In this document: piece by piece, positions 9,686-19,821 of the stretch | How the letters are laid out: each line of letters opens with the position of its first letter | Position numbering within the stretch: the first letter of the stretch is position 1 | Assembly (NCBI GenBank): GCA_015231955.1 | Contig: JADGAN010000011.1 | Span: 1-64,000 of the forward strand | Direction: 5' to 3' | Length of the DNA: 64,000 bases | Origin: Oligoflexia bacterium | GTDB lineage: Bacteria; Bdellovibrionota; Bacteriovoracia; Bacteriovoracales; Bacteriovoracaceae | Translations under genes and position numbers: made by a program | The notes under the pieces: generated by a model | The model's input: only the letters and a program-made list of their open reading frames with translations | Databases searched by the model: none | Told to the model about the DNA's origin: nothing

Positions 9686-9741
9686 AGCAGGCAAAGGAGC
9701 AATCTGTCGATTTTTTTTTCGAACGCATGTATTAAAGACAG

Positions 9742-9747
9742 AGGAGG
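9742..9747 (+). promoter_or_regulatory. Strong ribosome-binding site for an ATT start
   Basis: AGGAGG at 9742-9747 lies 6 nt before ATT 9754. It is the only good Shine-Dalgarno near the glucan synthase N-terminus; ATG 9844 has none. This site decides the start chosen for that gene. Confidence 0.7.
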
Positions 9748-9753
9748 ATTAAC

Positions 9754-12700
9754 ATTAGAAAAGTTCCACGTAATGTCTTTACTGTTTTCGAAAATCCCAT
9801 TCGCTCAGAAACGTTTAGCGCGACCAGCTTAGAGCGACATGGGATGAGTTTGGCCTTAGCACAGGAAGTCTCTGCTGATCCACACATTGGAGTTAATCTT
9901 GCTGCTCGAGTAGCGGAGAATGAAAATGTTTTGGCCCAAACTTACAAGTTGATTATTGAAAGCGTACACGAACAAAGAGCAATTACACCAGCAGCGGAGT
10001 GGCTCATCGACAATTTTCACATTGTAAAGGAGCAACTGCGAGACATTCGAGACCATTTACCACCACAATATTACCGGGAGCTACCTAAACTGGCTTCCGG
10101 TCATCTGGTAGGACACCCCCGTGTTTATGGCATTGCCTGGGCCTATGTCGCCCACAATGAAAGTCTGTTTGATGCAGAACTCTTGAAACGTTTTGTAAAA
10201 TCGTACCAAAAAAATCGGCCCCTAACCATTGGTGAACTTTGGGCGATTTCCATCACCCTACGCATTGTCATGATTGAAAATTTACGTCGTCTTAGCGCAC
10301 GCATGATCGGTTCTCAAATTGCAAGAAAAAAAGCAGATAATATTGCCGACGAACTCCTGGGGATTAGTCCTGGTGGACGCACAAGCGAGGAAATTTTAAA
10401 AGCACTTAGTAAAGAGAATTTTCAATCGGGGTTTGCGGTACAGCTCATTCAGCGCCTGAGATTTCAAGACTCTAAAGTAACCCCGATTCTAAAATGGTTG
10501 GATGAGCAACTAGCGGTACATGGACTAGTCGCCGATGAAATTGTTCCAGAAGAGCATAACACGCAGACGATAGCGAATGCCACCGTCAGAAATATTATCA
10601 CCAGCATGCGTTTAATGTCTGCCTTTGACTGGCACCTTTTTTTCGAAGAGGTGAGTCTTGTCGATGAAATTTTTCGAAAAAGTCCTCTCTACAGTCAAAT
10701 GGATTTCATCACCCGCGATCGTTACCGTCACGGTCTAGAAGAACTCTCCCGTGGTTCTAAAATTCCTGAAGTTAATGTTGCTCGCGCTATCTTGAACAAG
10801 GCAGAAGCTGAAAAGAGAGTGGATCTTGGCCACTATCTTATAGCAAAAGGACGTTATGAATTTGAAAAAGAGATTGGTTTTAAACTTAAACTTAAACGTC
10901 GTGTTCTAAGATGGTATGTCTCTCACGCTTCCAAGGTCTACCTTACCAGCATTTTTCTCATCACGATGATCTTGTTATACATGGGACTAAATTTTTTCGT
11001 AGTTACAGCAAACAGTTTGTGGATCACCCTGCTGCTAACTATTGTTGCTGCCTTTCCGGCAGCAGAGATTGCCATCGCCATTGTCAATCGCTTGACCGTG
11101 GATATTTTAGGCCCTCGTCATCTTCCTCGGCTGAAATTATCAGAGGGTGTTCCTCCTCATTTAAAAACATTTCTGGTGGTGCCTACGCTTTTGATTCATG
11201 AGGAGGATATTGTTCATCAAGTGCTGCAATTGGAAATTCATTATCTCTCCAATCCCGATGGGTTTATTCATTTTGCCCTCTTGTCGGATTGGAAGGACGC
11301 AGATAGTGAGCACCTGGCCAGCGACTATGCCATCCTCTCGCTTGCAGTTAAAAATATCAATGCCCTTAATGAAAAGTATGGTCCAGCTGCGGATGGAAAA
11401 AATCGCTTTTTTATTTTTCATCGTAAACGCAAGTGGAATGCCAGTGAGAAAAAATGGATCGGTTTTGAAAGGAAAAGAGGCAAGCTTCACGAATTCAATC
11501 GCCTGCTCCGAGGGGCCAAAGACACCTCTTTTCTGCTTATCCCTGAAATCTCCTCCGATATTCCGCAAGACATTCGTTACGTGATTACGCTCGATGCAGA
11601 TACAAAAATTCCCAAAGGAGCAGTCACACAGTTGGTGGGAACTTTGGCGCACCCACTGAACCACCCCAAATTCGACGTGCTACTAAACCGAGTGATTGAA
11701 GGTTATGGAATTTTACAACCACGAATAACTCCTTCACTGCCGACGACCAAAGATAGTACACTCTTTCAACGCCTCTCTTCCGGGCCTTGTGGAACCGATC
11801 CTTACGCTTCTGCAGTTTCCGATGTCTATCAAGATCTTTTTGGCGAAGGATCTTACACCGGCAAGGGCATTTATGATGTTGATGTTTTTGAAAAAGCGCT
11901 TAAGGGGCGAGTTCCTCTGAATAGACTTTTAAGCCACGATCTCTTTGAGGGAAACTTTGCTCGTTGTGGTCTTGTGAGTGATGTGGAATTTTTCGAGGAT
12001 TTTCCCTCACACGCCTCTGTAGCACTCGCTCGCATTCATCGCTGGACAAGGGGAGATTGGCAATTGCTTCCTTGGATTTTAGGGAGAGCAGGACGGGCAA
12101 TTTCCATCGTCGGTCGCTTAAAGATGATCGATAATCTTCGCCGCTCGCTGACGACTCCAATGATCTTCTGCTTATTTATCATCATCTTTTGTCTTCCTGG
12201 TGTTGAAGGTCAAGCTTTGATCATTTTAAACTTAATCGCCCTTGGACTTGCACCTCTGATGCCTTTCTTTGCAGCAACAGTCTCCTATCAAAAAAAAATC
12301 TCCTTAAGGCAACACCTTCGCTCCCTATGCGACGATCTCTTTTTGGGTCTTGGCCGTTTTTTTTTAAATCTCATTTTTTTACCCCATCAATCCCTTATTT
12401 TTTTGGATGCGATTGCACGGGCGCTTTTTCGACTAACGATCAGTAAGCGCAAATTGCTCGAGTGGACAACGGCCGCGACCTCCAAGTCTTCTGCTAATTC
12501 AAGTTTGAAAAGTTTCATAAACACCACAGTCTATCTTGAACTGTTCATGCTGTTACTGCTATTGCCTTTTGCTAAAACGCAAGGGGTGGTCTTCTTGTTA
12601 TTATGGATGACTTCTCCTTTTGTAGCTTGGAAAATCAGTCTACCACCGTCTAAGGAAAAGATTCGACCGCTGGAAGCAGAGGAGATTTTTGTTCTACGTA

Positions 12701-15700
12701 ATACTGCGAGAAGAATCTGGCGCTTTTTCACCACCTTTGTGACAGAGACGGAGAATTTTATTCCCCCTGATAATTTTCAAGAAGACCCGACAGCGGTGAT
12801 TGCTCATCGCAGTTCTCCCACCAATTTCGGCCTCTATCTTTTGTCCATTGTTGCCGCCAGAGATTTTGGTTGGATTGGCCGAGTAGAGATGCTTGAACGC
12901 CTAGAGCTGACCTTAAATAGTCTTAAAAAACTACCTCGTCATCAAGGCCATTTCTTTAACTGGTATCGAACAACCGACAGGTATGCACTGGAACCACGCT
13001 ATATCTCCTCTGTGGACAACGGCAATCTTGCTGGTCACCTATTGGCAGTCATACAAGCATTGGAAGAGCTCTTAAAGCAACCAAGCTCTTCACTCAAAAT
13101 CGCTGGTGATAGCATCCGCCTCTTAAAAGAGTCACTCGCACTTTCTGAAGTAGCCGATGAAAAAAGAAATATAACCGTTTTTCAAGCACAAATTACTACG
13201 GCCATCGATGAATTAGATAAAGATTTAGGGATATCTAGTGATTTTAAAGCTCTCTCCATGCAAGCAGAGACACTCGTTGATCTGGCAAAAACTTTTACTG
13301 AGGAACGAGGAGAAATGGCGAAAAGTGAAGTTTTTATTTGGTCAAAATTGCTGGCAGAGGAGATTGCAAGTCACAGAAGAGACCTCTCCGACAACGCTGA
13401 CTTAACCCAGGAAAAGATCAAAAATTTGATTGCCAGCTGTCGTGAACTCTTTAATGATATGGATTTTAATTTCCTTTATGAGCACAGTAGAAAATTGTTC
13501 TCTATTGGGTATAAAATGAGCGACAACTCGCTCGATGAGGGCCAGTACGATCTGCTCGCCTCGGAGGCAAGACTCTTAAGTTTTATCGCCATAGCAAAAG
13601 GTGATGTCTCTTCCAAGCATTGGTTTCGCCTCGGGCGTGCGCTTACTTCCGTAGAAAAAGGTGTCGCTCTGATCTCTTGGTCAGGCTCGATGTTTGAGTA
13701 TCTGATGCCCTCTTTGGTGATGCAAACTCCTGCTGGTAGTTTACTCGATCAAACTTGCCATTTAGTGGTAAAAAAACAAATTCTTTATGCTCTTACCCGC
13801 AAAGTTCCCTGGGGCATTTCTGAATCGGCCTACAATGAGCGCGATATCCATTTCACTTATCAATATTCCAATTTTGGCATCCCTGGACTTGGTCTTAAGC
13901 GTGGTCTTGCCGATGATTTAGTGGTTGCCCCTTACGCCACCCTACTCGCAGCGATGTACGACCCAGTTAGTGCCGTAAAAAATCTTAAGCGCTTATCGTT
14001 ATCTTCGGCAGGCGGAGTTTACGGGTTTTATGAGGCGATTGATTTTACCCGAGAGCGCCTTCCTGAAGGCGATGGGGCAGCAGTCATCAAAACCTATATG
14101 GCCCATCATCAGGGAATGTCCTTGGTTGCTATTGCCAATGTTCTTTATGATGGAATTTTTCGCAAACGATTTCACCAAGAACCCATGGTACAAGCAACAG
14201 AACTGCTTTTGCAGGAGCGACCTCCAAAAAACGTCATCGTCGAAAAACCAAGCGCTTGGCCCCACGAAATTCCCCATGTGGATGAAGGAGGAGAAACTAC
14301 TGCTCGCCGCTACTACTCTGCAGAGCAGGTGGTTCCGCGAACTCATCTCCTTTCCAATGGCCACTACGCTGTGATGATAACTGCCGCTGGATCGGGGTAC
14401 AGTTGCTACCGTGATCTTAGTGTGACCAGATGGAGGGAAGATGTCACCTGTGACCACTATGGAAGTTACATTTTTTTGCGAAAAATTGAGGCCTCCAATT
14501 CCAGGATTTGGTCGGCCGGTTTCATGCCGACCACCACTCCTCCCGATCAGTATGAGGTTATCTTTACCGAAGACCGAGTAAAAATTTTTCGCGAAGATAG
14601 AGAGATCACTTCGATTCTTGAAATTTTTGTCTCTCCGGAAGATAACGCTGAAATGAGACGCCTCTCTCTTACCAATAATGGTCTAGAGAGTTGTGAGATC
14701 GAAGTAACCTCTTATGCCGAAGTGGTTTTAAACACCCAAGCGGCAGATATCGCCCACCCCGCCTTTTCCAATCTCTTTGTGCAAACAGAGTATGTCGCTG
14801 AGATCAGCTCGCTTCTGGTTACACGCCGTCCTCGCTCTCAAAATGAGGCCACTCTATGGCTCTCTCATGGAATCACCAGCGACGCTAATGCTATTTCCGG
14901 TATAGAGTATGAGACTGATCGTGCGCGCTTTATTGGACGAGGACGCTCGATCACTCATCCCGTCTCCATCTTCGACGGCAAGCCTTTGTCCAATACGGTG
15001 GGTGCGGTTCTTGATCCTATTGTCAGTCTTAGAACCAGAGTTAGAATTGCTTCCGGTGCTACAGCAACTGTCACCTATTCTACCGCCATTGCTACAAAAA
15101 AAGAGGAGATCTTAAATTTAGCAGACAAATTACATGACAATTCAACCTTTGAGCGCGTCTCCAACTTAGTCTGGACTCACGCTCAAGTGATCCTTCACTA
15201 CTTGGGTATCGAATCTAGCGAGGCAAATCTCTTTCAAGAGCTTGCCAATAAAGTCCTCTATATTGACTCCTCCCTTAGGCCCTCCAGCGAGATCCTTAAA
15301 CGCAACCACTGCAATGTCTCTGCTCTTTGGGCCCATGGTATCTCTGGTGATCACCCTATTGTTTTGGTTCGCATTGATGACAGAGAAGGAGTGGGCATCA
15401 TTCGCCAACTCTTAAGAGCTCATGAATATTGGGGCACCAAACGCCTAGTTGTGGATCTGGTCATCCTTAATGATAAGACGATCTCCTACTCGCAAGAACT
15501 GCATGAATCCTTAGAAGCGATGGTCAGGGGAAGTGCCATTACTTCCGGCCCCTATCTTCCAGAGTCTAGAGGAAAAGCTTTCATTTTACGAGGAGAAATC
15601 CTGTCAGAGCGAGAGCTCGATCTCTTGCAAACTTCGGCGCGAGCGATTCTCATTGCAAGACAAGGCAGTTTGGCAGAACAAGTTAAAAGAATAAAAGTAC

Positions 15701-18219
15701 CTCCACTGCGTAAGCGTTCGCTAACAACCATGCTTCCCAAATATTTTAGAACCACTACTCCCACGGCCTTCAAAGTGCCCATTCCCACGCTTTTGTTTTT
15801 TAATGGTCTTGGCGGCTTTGCCAATGAGGGTAAGGAGTACCTCATTCATTTAAAAAAAGGACAGCGTACTCCCGCTCCTTGGATTAATGTCATCGCTAAT
15901 CCCGATTTTGGTTTTCAAGTCTCTGAAAGCGGTGCCGGTTATACCTGGTCGATGAACAGTCGTGAAAATCAGATCACCCCTTGGTTCAATGATCCGGTCT
16001 GCGATCCCAGCGGAGAGTGCTTTTATCTTTTCGACAAAGACAGCGGCAATCTGTGGAGTCCCACTGCCTCCCCTATCCGCATCGAAGATGCTGAGTACAT
16101 TACTCATCATGGACAAGGTTACAGTCGTTTTGAACTGATTAATCACGGCATCTATAGCGAACTCACGCAATTTGTCCATTGGACTGAACCGGTAAAAATT
16201 TCCAAACTTCTCTTGAAAAATTATTCTAGACAGAGAAGAAACCTCTCTCTCACTGGGTATGTAGAATGGGTACTAGGTTTTTCGAGAACCACGACTGTAC
16301 CCTATATCATCACCGAACTGGATGAGAGTTCAAGCGCAGTCTTGGCCTACAATCCTTGGAATATAGAGTTTGGAACACGCATCTCCTTTGCAAAATTTAT
16401 CGGTGGCCACGATACCATGACTTGCGATCGTAGCGATTTTATCGGGCGTAATGGAAACCTCCGTAAGCCTGCTGCTATTTTTAACAGTAGCAAAACGAAA
16501 ATAGGAGCGGGACTAGATCCTTGCACGGCCCTACAAAAAGATATCTTTATCAAACCCGGTCAAACAGTAACGATTACTTTTCTTCTCGGTCAGGCAAAGA
16601 CTCGACATGAAGTAAAGAGCATCCTGAAGAGCATGGAGTCACCTTCCGCAGTTGATAAGGCGTTACAAAAAGTGGAGGAAGCGTGGGATGAGCTTTTAAC
16701 TACAATCCAAGTTGAAACTCCCGACCCTTCCATGAACCTGATGCTAAACCGCTGGCCCCTCTATCAAACGATCGCTTGTCGCCTCTGGGCCCGCTCTGCC
16801 TTTTATCAAGCAGGAGGTGCCTACGGCTTTCGCGATCAACTCCAAGATTCACTGGCCTTAATGTGGGCCAAACCGGAAATGACCAGAGAGCAAATTATTC
16901 GCGCCTCTGCTAGACAATTTGTAGAGGGTGATGTGCAACACTGGTGGCACCCTCCCCTAGGTAGAGGGGTGCGCACTCGTTGCTCCGATGATCGCTTATG
17001 GTTACCCTTCGTTGTCTCTCACTACTTGAATATTTCAGAAGATTTTGCACTCTTAGAAGAGCAGGTGCCTTTTTTGGAAGGCCCAATCTTAAAACCCGAG
17101 CAAGCAGATTCCTATTATATACCAACGATAAGCCAGGAGAGCGCCTCCCTCTATGAGCATTGTGCACGCGCCATCGATTGCAGTTTAAGCGTTGGCATCC
17201 ATGGATTACCACTCATAGGCTCGGGCGATTGGAACGATGGCATGAACAATGTGGGTATTGGTGGAAAAGGTGAAAGTGTGTGGCTAGCATGGTTTCTTCA
17301 TACCAACTTAACGGCCTTTGCAAAAATTGCTACGTCACGAGGAGCAAGAGAACAAGAGCGAGCAAAAAAATGGATGAAGCATGCAAGCGATTTAAAAGCG
17401 GCCATAGAAAAAGAGGCGTGGGATGGGGCCTGGTATCTTCGAGGCCACTTCGATGATGGAACTCCTCTCGGCTCCTCTTCCAACTTGGAGTGCAGAATCG
17501 ATTCTATCGCTCAAACCTGGGGAGTGATCTCTAAAGTAGCAGATCCAGCACGCATAGAGCGAGCGATGGAATCGGTGGAAGAGTTTTTAATTAAAACCGC
17601 TGACGATCTCATCCTCTTATTTTCTCCTCCATTTGATAAGACACCTCGTGACCCTGGATACATCAAAGGCTATTTGCCTGGTGTGCGCGAAAATGGAGGC
17701 CAATATTCTCACGCCGCTGTCTGGTGCATTTACGCCTACGCAGGACTTGGCAAAGGTCAAAGTGCAGTTGAGCTTTTTTCCATGTTAAATCCGATCAACC
17801 ACAGCTCCACTCGCGCTAAAGTTCATCGCTATAAAGTTGAACCTTACGTGCTCGCCGCAGATATTTATTCAGAACCACCTTACGTAGGACGTGGCGGCTG
17901 GACTTGGTACACCGGCGCTGCCGCCTGGATGTACCGAGCAGGCATTGAATCCATCTTAGGTTTTCACGTAACTGGCAATCAATTACAAATCAAGGCCAAT
18001 ATCCCTCCCGAATGGAAAAGCTATAAAATCCATTATCGTTACCAGCAAACCACCTACCACATCGAGGTAAAAAATCCCCAAGGATTATCTTCCGGCGTCT
18101 CCTCCATCATCCCACTCACCAATGATGGAACTTTACATACCATCGATTTGGAATTGATTCCGGCCGCAGTAGACGCAGGGCCATCACATGATTCTTTTGT
18201 CACTTTTGCGAAACTTTAA
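9754..18219 (+). CDS. ndvB: Cyclic beta-1,2-glucan synthase (NdvB/ChvB/Cgs type)
   Basis: A giant inner-membrane enzyme of about 2821 aa (Brucella Cgs is about 2870). It polymerises glucose from UDP-glucose onto itself, adjusts chain length and cyclises the product, giving periplasmic osmoregulated glucan. Numbered from ATG 9844, transmembrane pairs lie near 367-420 and 755-860, flanking a GT84 domain with RYVITLDADTK near 577-587. A glucoamylase-like domain has YMAHHQGMSL near 1418. A C-terminal GH94 phosphorylase-like domain has GSGDWNDGMN near 2460, whose Asp is the family catalytic acid. The conserved N-terminus (VFTVFENPIRSETFSATSLERH) is encoded upstream of ATG 9844, with no ATG, GTG or TTG available back to a TAA at 9733. 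ATT 9754 after AGGAGG is the likely start. Confidence 0.95.
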   Translation: MRKVPRNVFTVFENPIRSETFSATSLERHGMSLALAQEVSADPHIGVNLAARVAENENVLAQTYKLIIESVHEQRAITPAAEWLIDNFHIVKEQLRDIRDHLPPQYYRELPKLASGHLVGHPRVYGIAWAYVAHNESLFDAELLKRFVKSYQKNRPLTIGELWAISITLRIVMIENLRRLSARMIGSQIARKKADNIADELLGISPGGRTSEEILKALSKENFQSGFAVQLIQRLRFQDSKVTPILKWLDEQLAVHGLVADEIVPEEHNTQTIANATVRNIITSMRLMSAFDWHLFFEEVSLVDEIFRKSPLYSQMDFITRDRYRHGLEELSRGSKIPEVNVARAILNKAEAEKRVDLGHYLIAKGRYEFEKEIGFKLKLKRRVLRWYVSHASKVYLTSIFLITMILLYMGLNFFVVTANSLWITLLLTIVAAFPAAEIAIAIVNRLTVDILGPRHLPRLKLSEGVPPHLKTFLVVPTLLIHEEDIVHQVLQLEIHYLSNPDGFIHFALLSDWKDADSEHLASDYAILSLAVKNINALNEKYGPAADGKNRFFIFHRKRKWNASEKKWIGFERKRGKLHEFNRLLRGAKDTSFLLIPEISSDIPQDIRYVITLDADTKIPKGAVTQLVGTLAHPLNHPKFDVLLNRVIEGYGILQPRITPSLPTTKDSTLFQRLSSGPCGTDPYASAVSDVYQDLFGEGSYTGKGIYDVDVFEKALKGRVPLNRLLSHDLFEGNFARCGLVSDVEFFEDFPSHASVALARIHRWTRGDWQLLPWILGRAGRAISIVGRLKMIDNLRRSLTTPMIFCLFIIIFCLPGVEGQALIILNLIALGLAPLMPFFAATVSYQKKISLRQHLRSLCDDLFLGLGRFFLNLIFLPHQSLIFLDAIARALFRLTISKRKLLEWTTAATSKSSANSSLKSFINTTVYLELFMLLLLLPFAKTQGVVFLLLWMTSPFVAWKISLPPSKEKIRPLEAEEIFVLRNTARRIWRFFTTFVTETENFIPPDNFQEDPTAVIAHRSSPTNFGLYLLSIVAARDFGWIGRVEMLERLELTLNSLKKLPRHQGHFFNWYRTTDRYALEPRYISSVDNGNLAGHLLAVIQALEELLKQPSSSLKIAGDSIRLLKESLALSEVADEKRNITVFQAQITTAIDELDKDLGISSDFKALSMQAETLVDLAKTFTEERGEMAKSEVFIWSKLLAEEIASHRRDLSDNADLTQEKIKNLIASCRELFNDMDFNFLYEHSRKLFSIGYKMSDNSLDEGQYDLLASEARLLSFIAIAKGDVSSKHWFRLGRALTSVEKGVALISWSGSMFEYLMPSLVMQTPAGSLLDQTCHLVVKKQILYALTRKVPWGISESAYNERDIHFTYQYSNFGIPGLGLKRGLADDLVVAPYATLLAAMYDPVSAVKNLKRLSLSSAGGVYGFYEAIDFTRERLPEGDGAAVIKTYMAHHQGMSLVAIANVLYDGIFRKRFHQEPMVQATELLLQERPPKNVIVEKPSAWPHEIPHVDEGGETTARRYYSAEQVVPRTHLLSNGHYAVMITAAGSGYSCYRDLSVTRWREDVTCDHYGSYIFLRKIEASNSRIWSAGFMPTTTPPDQYEVIFTEDRVKIFREDREITSILEIFVSPEDNAEMRRLSLTNNGLESCEIEVTSYAEVVLNTQAADIAHPAFSNLFVQTEYVAEISSLLVTRRPRSQNEATLWLSHGITSDANAISGIEYETDRARFIGRGRSITHPVSIFDGKPLSNTVGAVLDPIVSLRTRVRIASGATATVTYSTAIATKKEEILNLADKLHDNSTFERVSNLVWTHAQVILHYLGIESSEANLFQELANKVLYIDSSLRPSSEILKRNHCNVSALWAHGISGDHPIVLVRIDDREGVGIIRQLLRAHEYWGTKRLVVDLVILNDKTISYSQELHESLEAMVRGSAITSGPYLPESRGKAFILRGEILSERELDLLQTSARAILIARQGSLAEQVKRIKVPPLRKRSLTTMLPKYFRTTTPTAFKVPIPTLLFFNGLGGFANEGKEYLIHLKKGQRTPAPWINVIANPDFGFQVSESGAGYTWSMNSRENQITPWFNDPVCDPSGECFYLFDKDSGNLWSPTASPIRIEDAEYITHHGQGYSRFELINHGIYSELTQFVHWTEPVKISKLLLKNYSRQRRNLSLTGYVEWVLGFSRTTTVPYIITELDESSSAVLAYNPWNIEFGTRISFAKFIGGHDTMTCDRSDFIGRNGNLRKPAAIFNSSKTKIGAGLDPCTALQKDIFIKPGQTVTITFLLGQAKTRHEVKSILKSMESPSAVDKALQKVEEAWDELLTTIQVETPDPSMNLMLNRWPLYQTIACRLWARSAFYQAGGAYGFRDQLQDSLALMWAKPEMTREQIIRASARQFVEGDVQHWWHPPLGRGVRTRCSDDRLWLPFVVSHYLNISEDFALLEEQVPFLEGPILKPEQADSYYIPTISQESASLYEHCARAIDCSLSVGIHGLPLIGSGDWNDGMNNVGIGGKGESVWLAWFLHTNLTAFAKIATSRGAREQERAKKWMKHASDLKAAIEKEAWDGAWYLRGHFDDGTPLGSSSNLECRIDSIAQTWGVISKVADPARIERAMESVEEFLIKTADDLILLFSPPFDKTPRDPGYIKGYLPGVRENGGQYSHAAVWCIYAYAGLGKGQSAVELFSMLNPINHSSTRAKVHRYKVEPYVLAADIYSEPPYVGRGGWTWYTGAAAWMYRAGIESILGFHVTGNQLQIKANIPPEWKSYKIHYRYQQTTYHIEVKNPQGLSSGVSSIIPLTNDGTLHTIDLELIPAAVDAGPSHDSFVTFAKL

Positions 18220-18486
18220 ACTTTCATCATAATCACCGACTAAGAAATTTTAACTTGTAAAAAAAAAGTTAACGAATACTCTTGGTACTGGCCAAAACTC
18301 TTTTTGACATTCTTGACGTTTTTGCCATTTTTGCTTTTCTTATTGCCAGATATTGCCCTCACAAACAAAAACATCATTCCTCGTATCGTAATCATCACCT
18401 TTTCCAAAAAAAAATTGGAGTTGGGTTTGCAATAGAAAGAGATAGAAAGAGATAGGAAGAGGTTTAATCATAACCAGGAGGTTATT
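18220..18486. other. Intergenic region with short direct repeats
   Basis: This 267-nt region follows the glucan synthase gene. It holds a weak AT hairpin (TTAACTT/AAGTTAA, about 18250-18275) that may end the long transcript, and about three imperfect copies of GATAGAAAGA at 18431-18460 just before the next gene. AGGAGG at 18476-18481 is the ribosome-binding site of the mini protein that follows. Confidence 0.4.
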
Positions 18487-18636
18487 ATGATTTGGACAGT
18501 TTTTGTTATTTTGATGGTGCTATGGTTATTAGGGATGGTGACTTCGTATACTATGGGAGGCTTTATCCATGTCCTCTTGGTTGTTGCTATCGTCGTGGTA
18601 TTAATGAGAATCATTCAAGGCCGGAGTGCCGTGTAG
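18487..18636 (+). CDS. lmo0937 family mini membrane protein
   Basis: A 49-aa protein too short for usual ORF cut-offs. It reads MIWTVFVILMVLWLLGMV..., then TSYTMGGFIHVLLVVAIVVV, and ends RIIQGRSAV. Two transmembrane helices, the YTxGGFIHxLL centre and the IIQGR tail match the lmo0937 family, of unknown function but common beside stress genes. The ribosome site AGGAGG is perfect, 5 nt before the ATG. It resembles the 7910-8101 gene in size and topology but belongs to a different family. Confidence 0.88.
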   Translation: MIWTVFVILMVLWLLGMVTSYTMGGFIHVLLVVAIVVVLMRIIQGRSAV

Positions 18637-18678
18637 CTATTTCTGGAATGATTTTTACGCAATCAAAAGGAACTAAAA

Positions 18679-19641
18679 ATGGCAATACTCATTTTTTTTA
18701 TTTCAACAATGACCCTGCTGCTTCTATTCGCTCATTCCTCCTGCCTTTATGCAACAGAAGTTGATAGTTTTACCAATAGATTAACGCTACAAAAGGATTC
18801 TACCAATGAACTGAACAATATTACCAATGAATTCCTTAAGCGATGTGTGGATGAGGCCAACGATAAAAGTTTAACCACTCTCAAAGAACTTTACACCTCC
18901 TGTACCGCTATTTTGGGAGGCAATCTCCCCTGGTCTCCTATTGAAAATTTTCTTAACCAAACGGAACGGATTGAAAGTAGGGGTGAAAAGCGGGCCGACT
19001 CCATCTATTCGCTCATGAATCGGAGAGATGGCTTTGCACTTTACATTGCGAGCCTTGGACATACCATCCGAATGGGCGAACTCATTATTGGCATTGACAA
19101 GATAGGACATTTCTTTCAGGAGGGTTACTCCTACTATAACAGTACCTACCTTAACGATTCTGGCATTAGAAGTGCTTTGGATTCAGGAGAGTATCAGGAG
19201 CGCACATATTATGGCCTGATGACCACTGGAGTCTACTCTTATAGTGATTTAAACGCTAACTTTCAAGGACTCCTCTTCTGGAACTCTTTGACGAAAACAG
19301 AGTTCAATGAAGCTGAGGTATTTAAACCCTACATCATTTGGAAGAACAATCAATGGCAGCAAAATCCTGAGCATCTTTTCGACTGGCGTGTCTATGTCGA
19401 TGCAGGGATGGATGAAAGCCAGAACTGCAATACCTACAAAACTCCCGCAATCCAAGCAAAAGTTGATAAAAGGCTCAATCAACTTTCGCTTAAAACAGGG
19501 GTTAAGATGGCCTGTCCTATGTCACCTGTGAGTTGTTATGAATACGTTAGCAAGATAAGGCTGCTGTTCCCCGATTATGTTCATCATCTAGTCAGTCCCT
19601 TTTGTCTTCAGTCTGCTTCTGCTCAGGCCAATCGGGAATAG
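18679..19641 (+). CDS. Conserved secreted protein of unknown function
   Basis: A 320-aa protein with a signal peptide (about 1-25, ending SCLYATEVDS). The central part carries GIDKIGHFFQEGYSYYN near residue 136, a DKxGHFxxxG pattern also seen in small membrane-associated proteins of the DUF2279/YfiM type, and YYGLMTTGVYSYSDLNANFQGLLFW. Several cysteines in the C-terminal third suggest disulphides outside the cytoplasm. It lies between a mini membrane protein and a PLD-family protein. No function can be assigned. The start ATG 18679 follows AAAAGGAACTAAAA. Confidence 0.65.
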   Translation: MAILIFFISTMTLLLLFAHSSCLYATEVDSFTNRLTLQKDSTNELNNITNEFLKRCVDEANDKSLTTLKELYTSCTAILGGNLPWSPIENFLNQTERIESRGEKRADSIYSLMNRRDGFALYIASLGHTIRMGELIIGIDKIGHFFQEGYSYYNSTYLNDSGIRSALDSGEYQERTYYGLMTTGVYSYSDLNANFQGLLFWNSLTKTEFNEAEVFKPYIIWKNNQWQQNPEHLFDWRVYVDAGMDESQNCNTYKTPAIQAKVDKRLNQLSLKTGVKMACPMSPVSCYEYVSKIRLLFPDYVHHLVSPFCLQSASAQANRE

Positions 19642-19821
19642 AATTGGCAATGTCACGAACAGTGGCAATCATATTGCATGAGGATCATTAGAAAAATTGG
19701 ACATGATAGTAGATTTAGTGTTTATAAAGATATCTCACTCAAGGTTTTGAAGGCCAATCAAAATATCTAGTCTACTTTGTCACCACGTAAAACATTAGAG
19801 CAATAGTTTGAGGTCAGTTGT

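Noticed and set aside
18431-18460. Possible CRISPR-like or regulatory array of GATAGAAAGA
   Set aside because: Only about three short contiguous copies without spacers; a simple tandem repeat.
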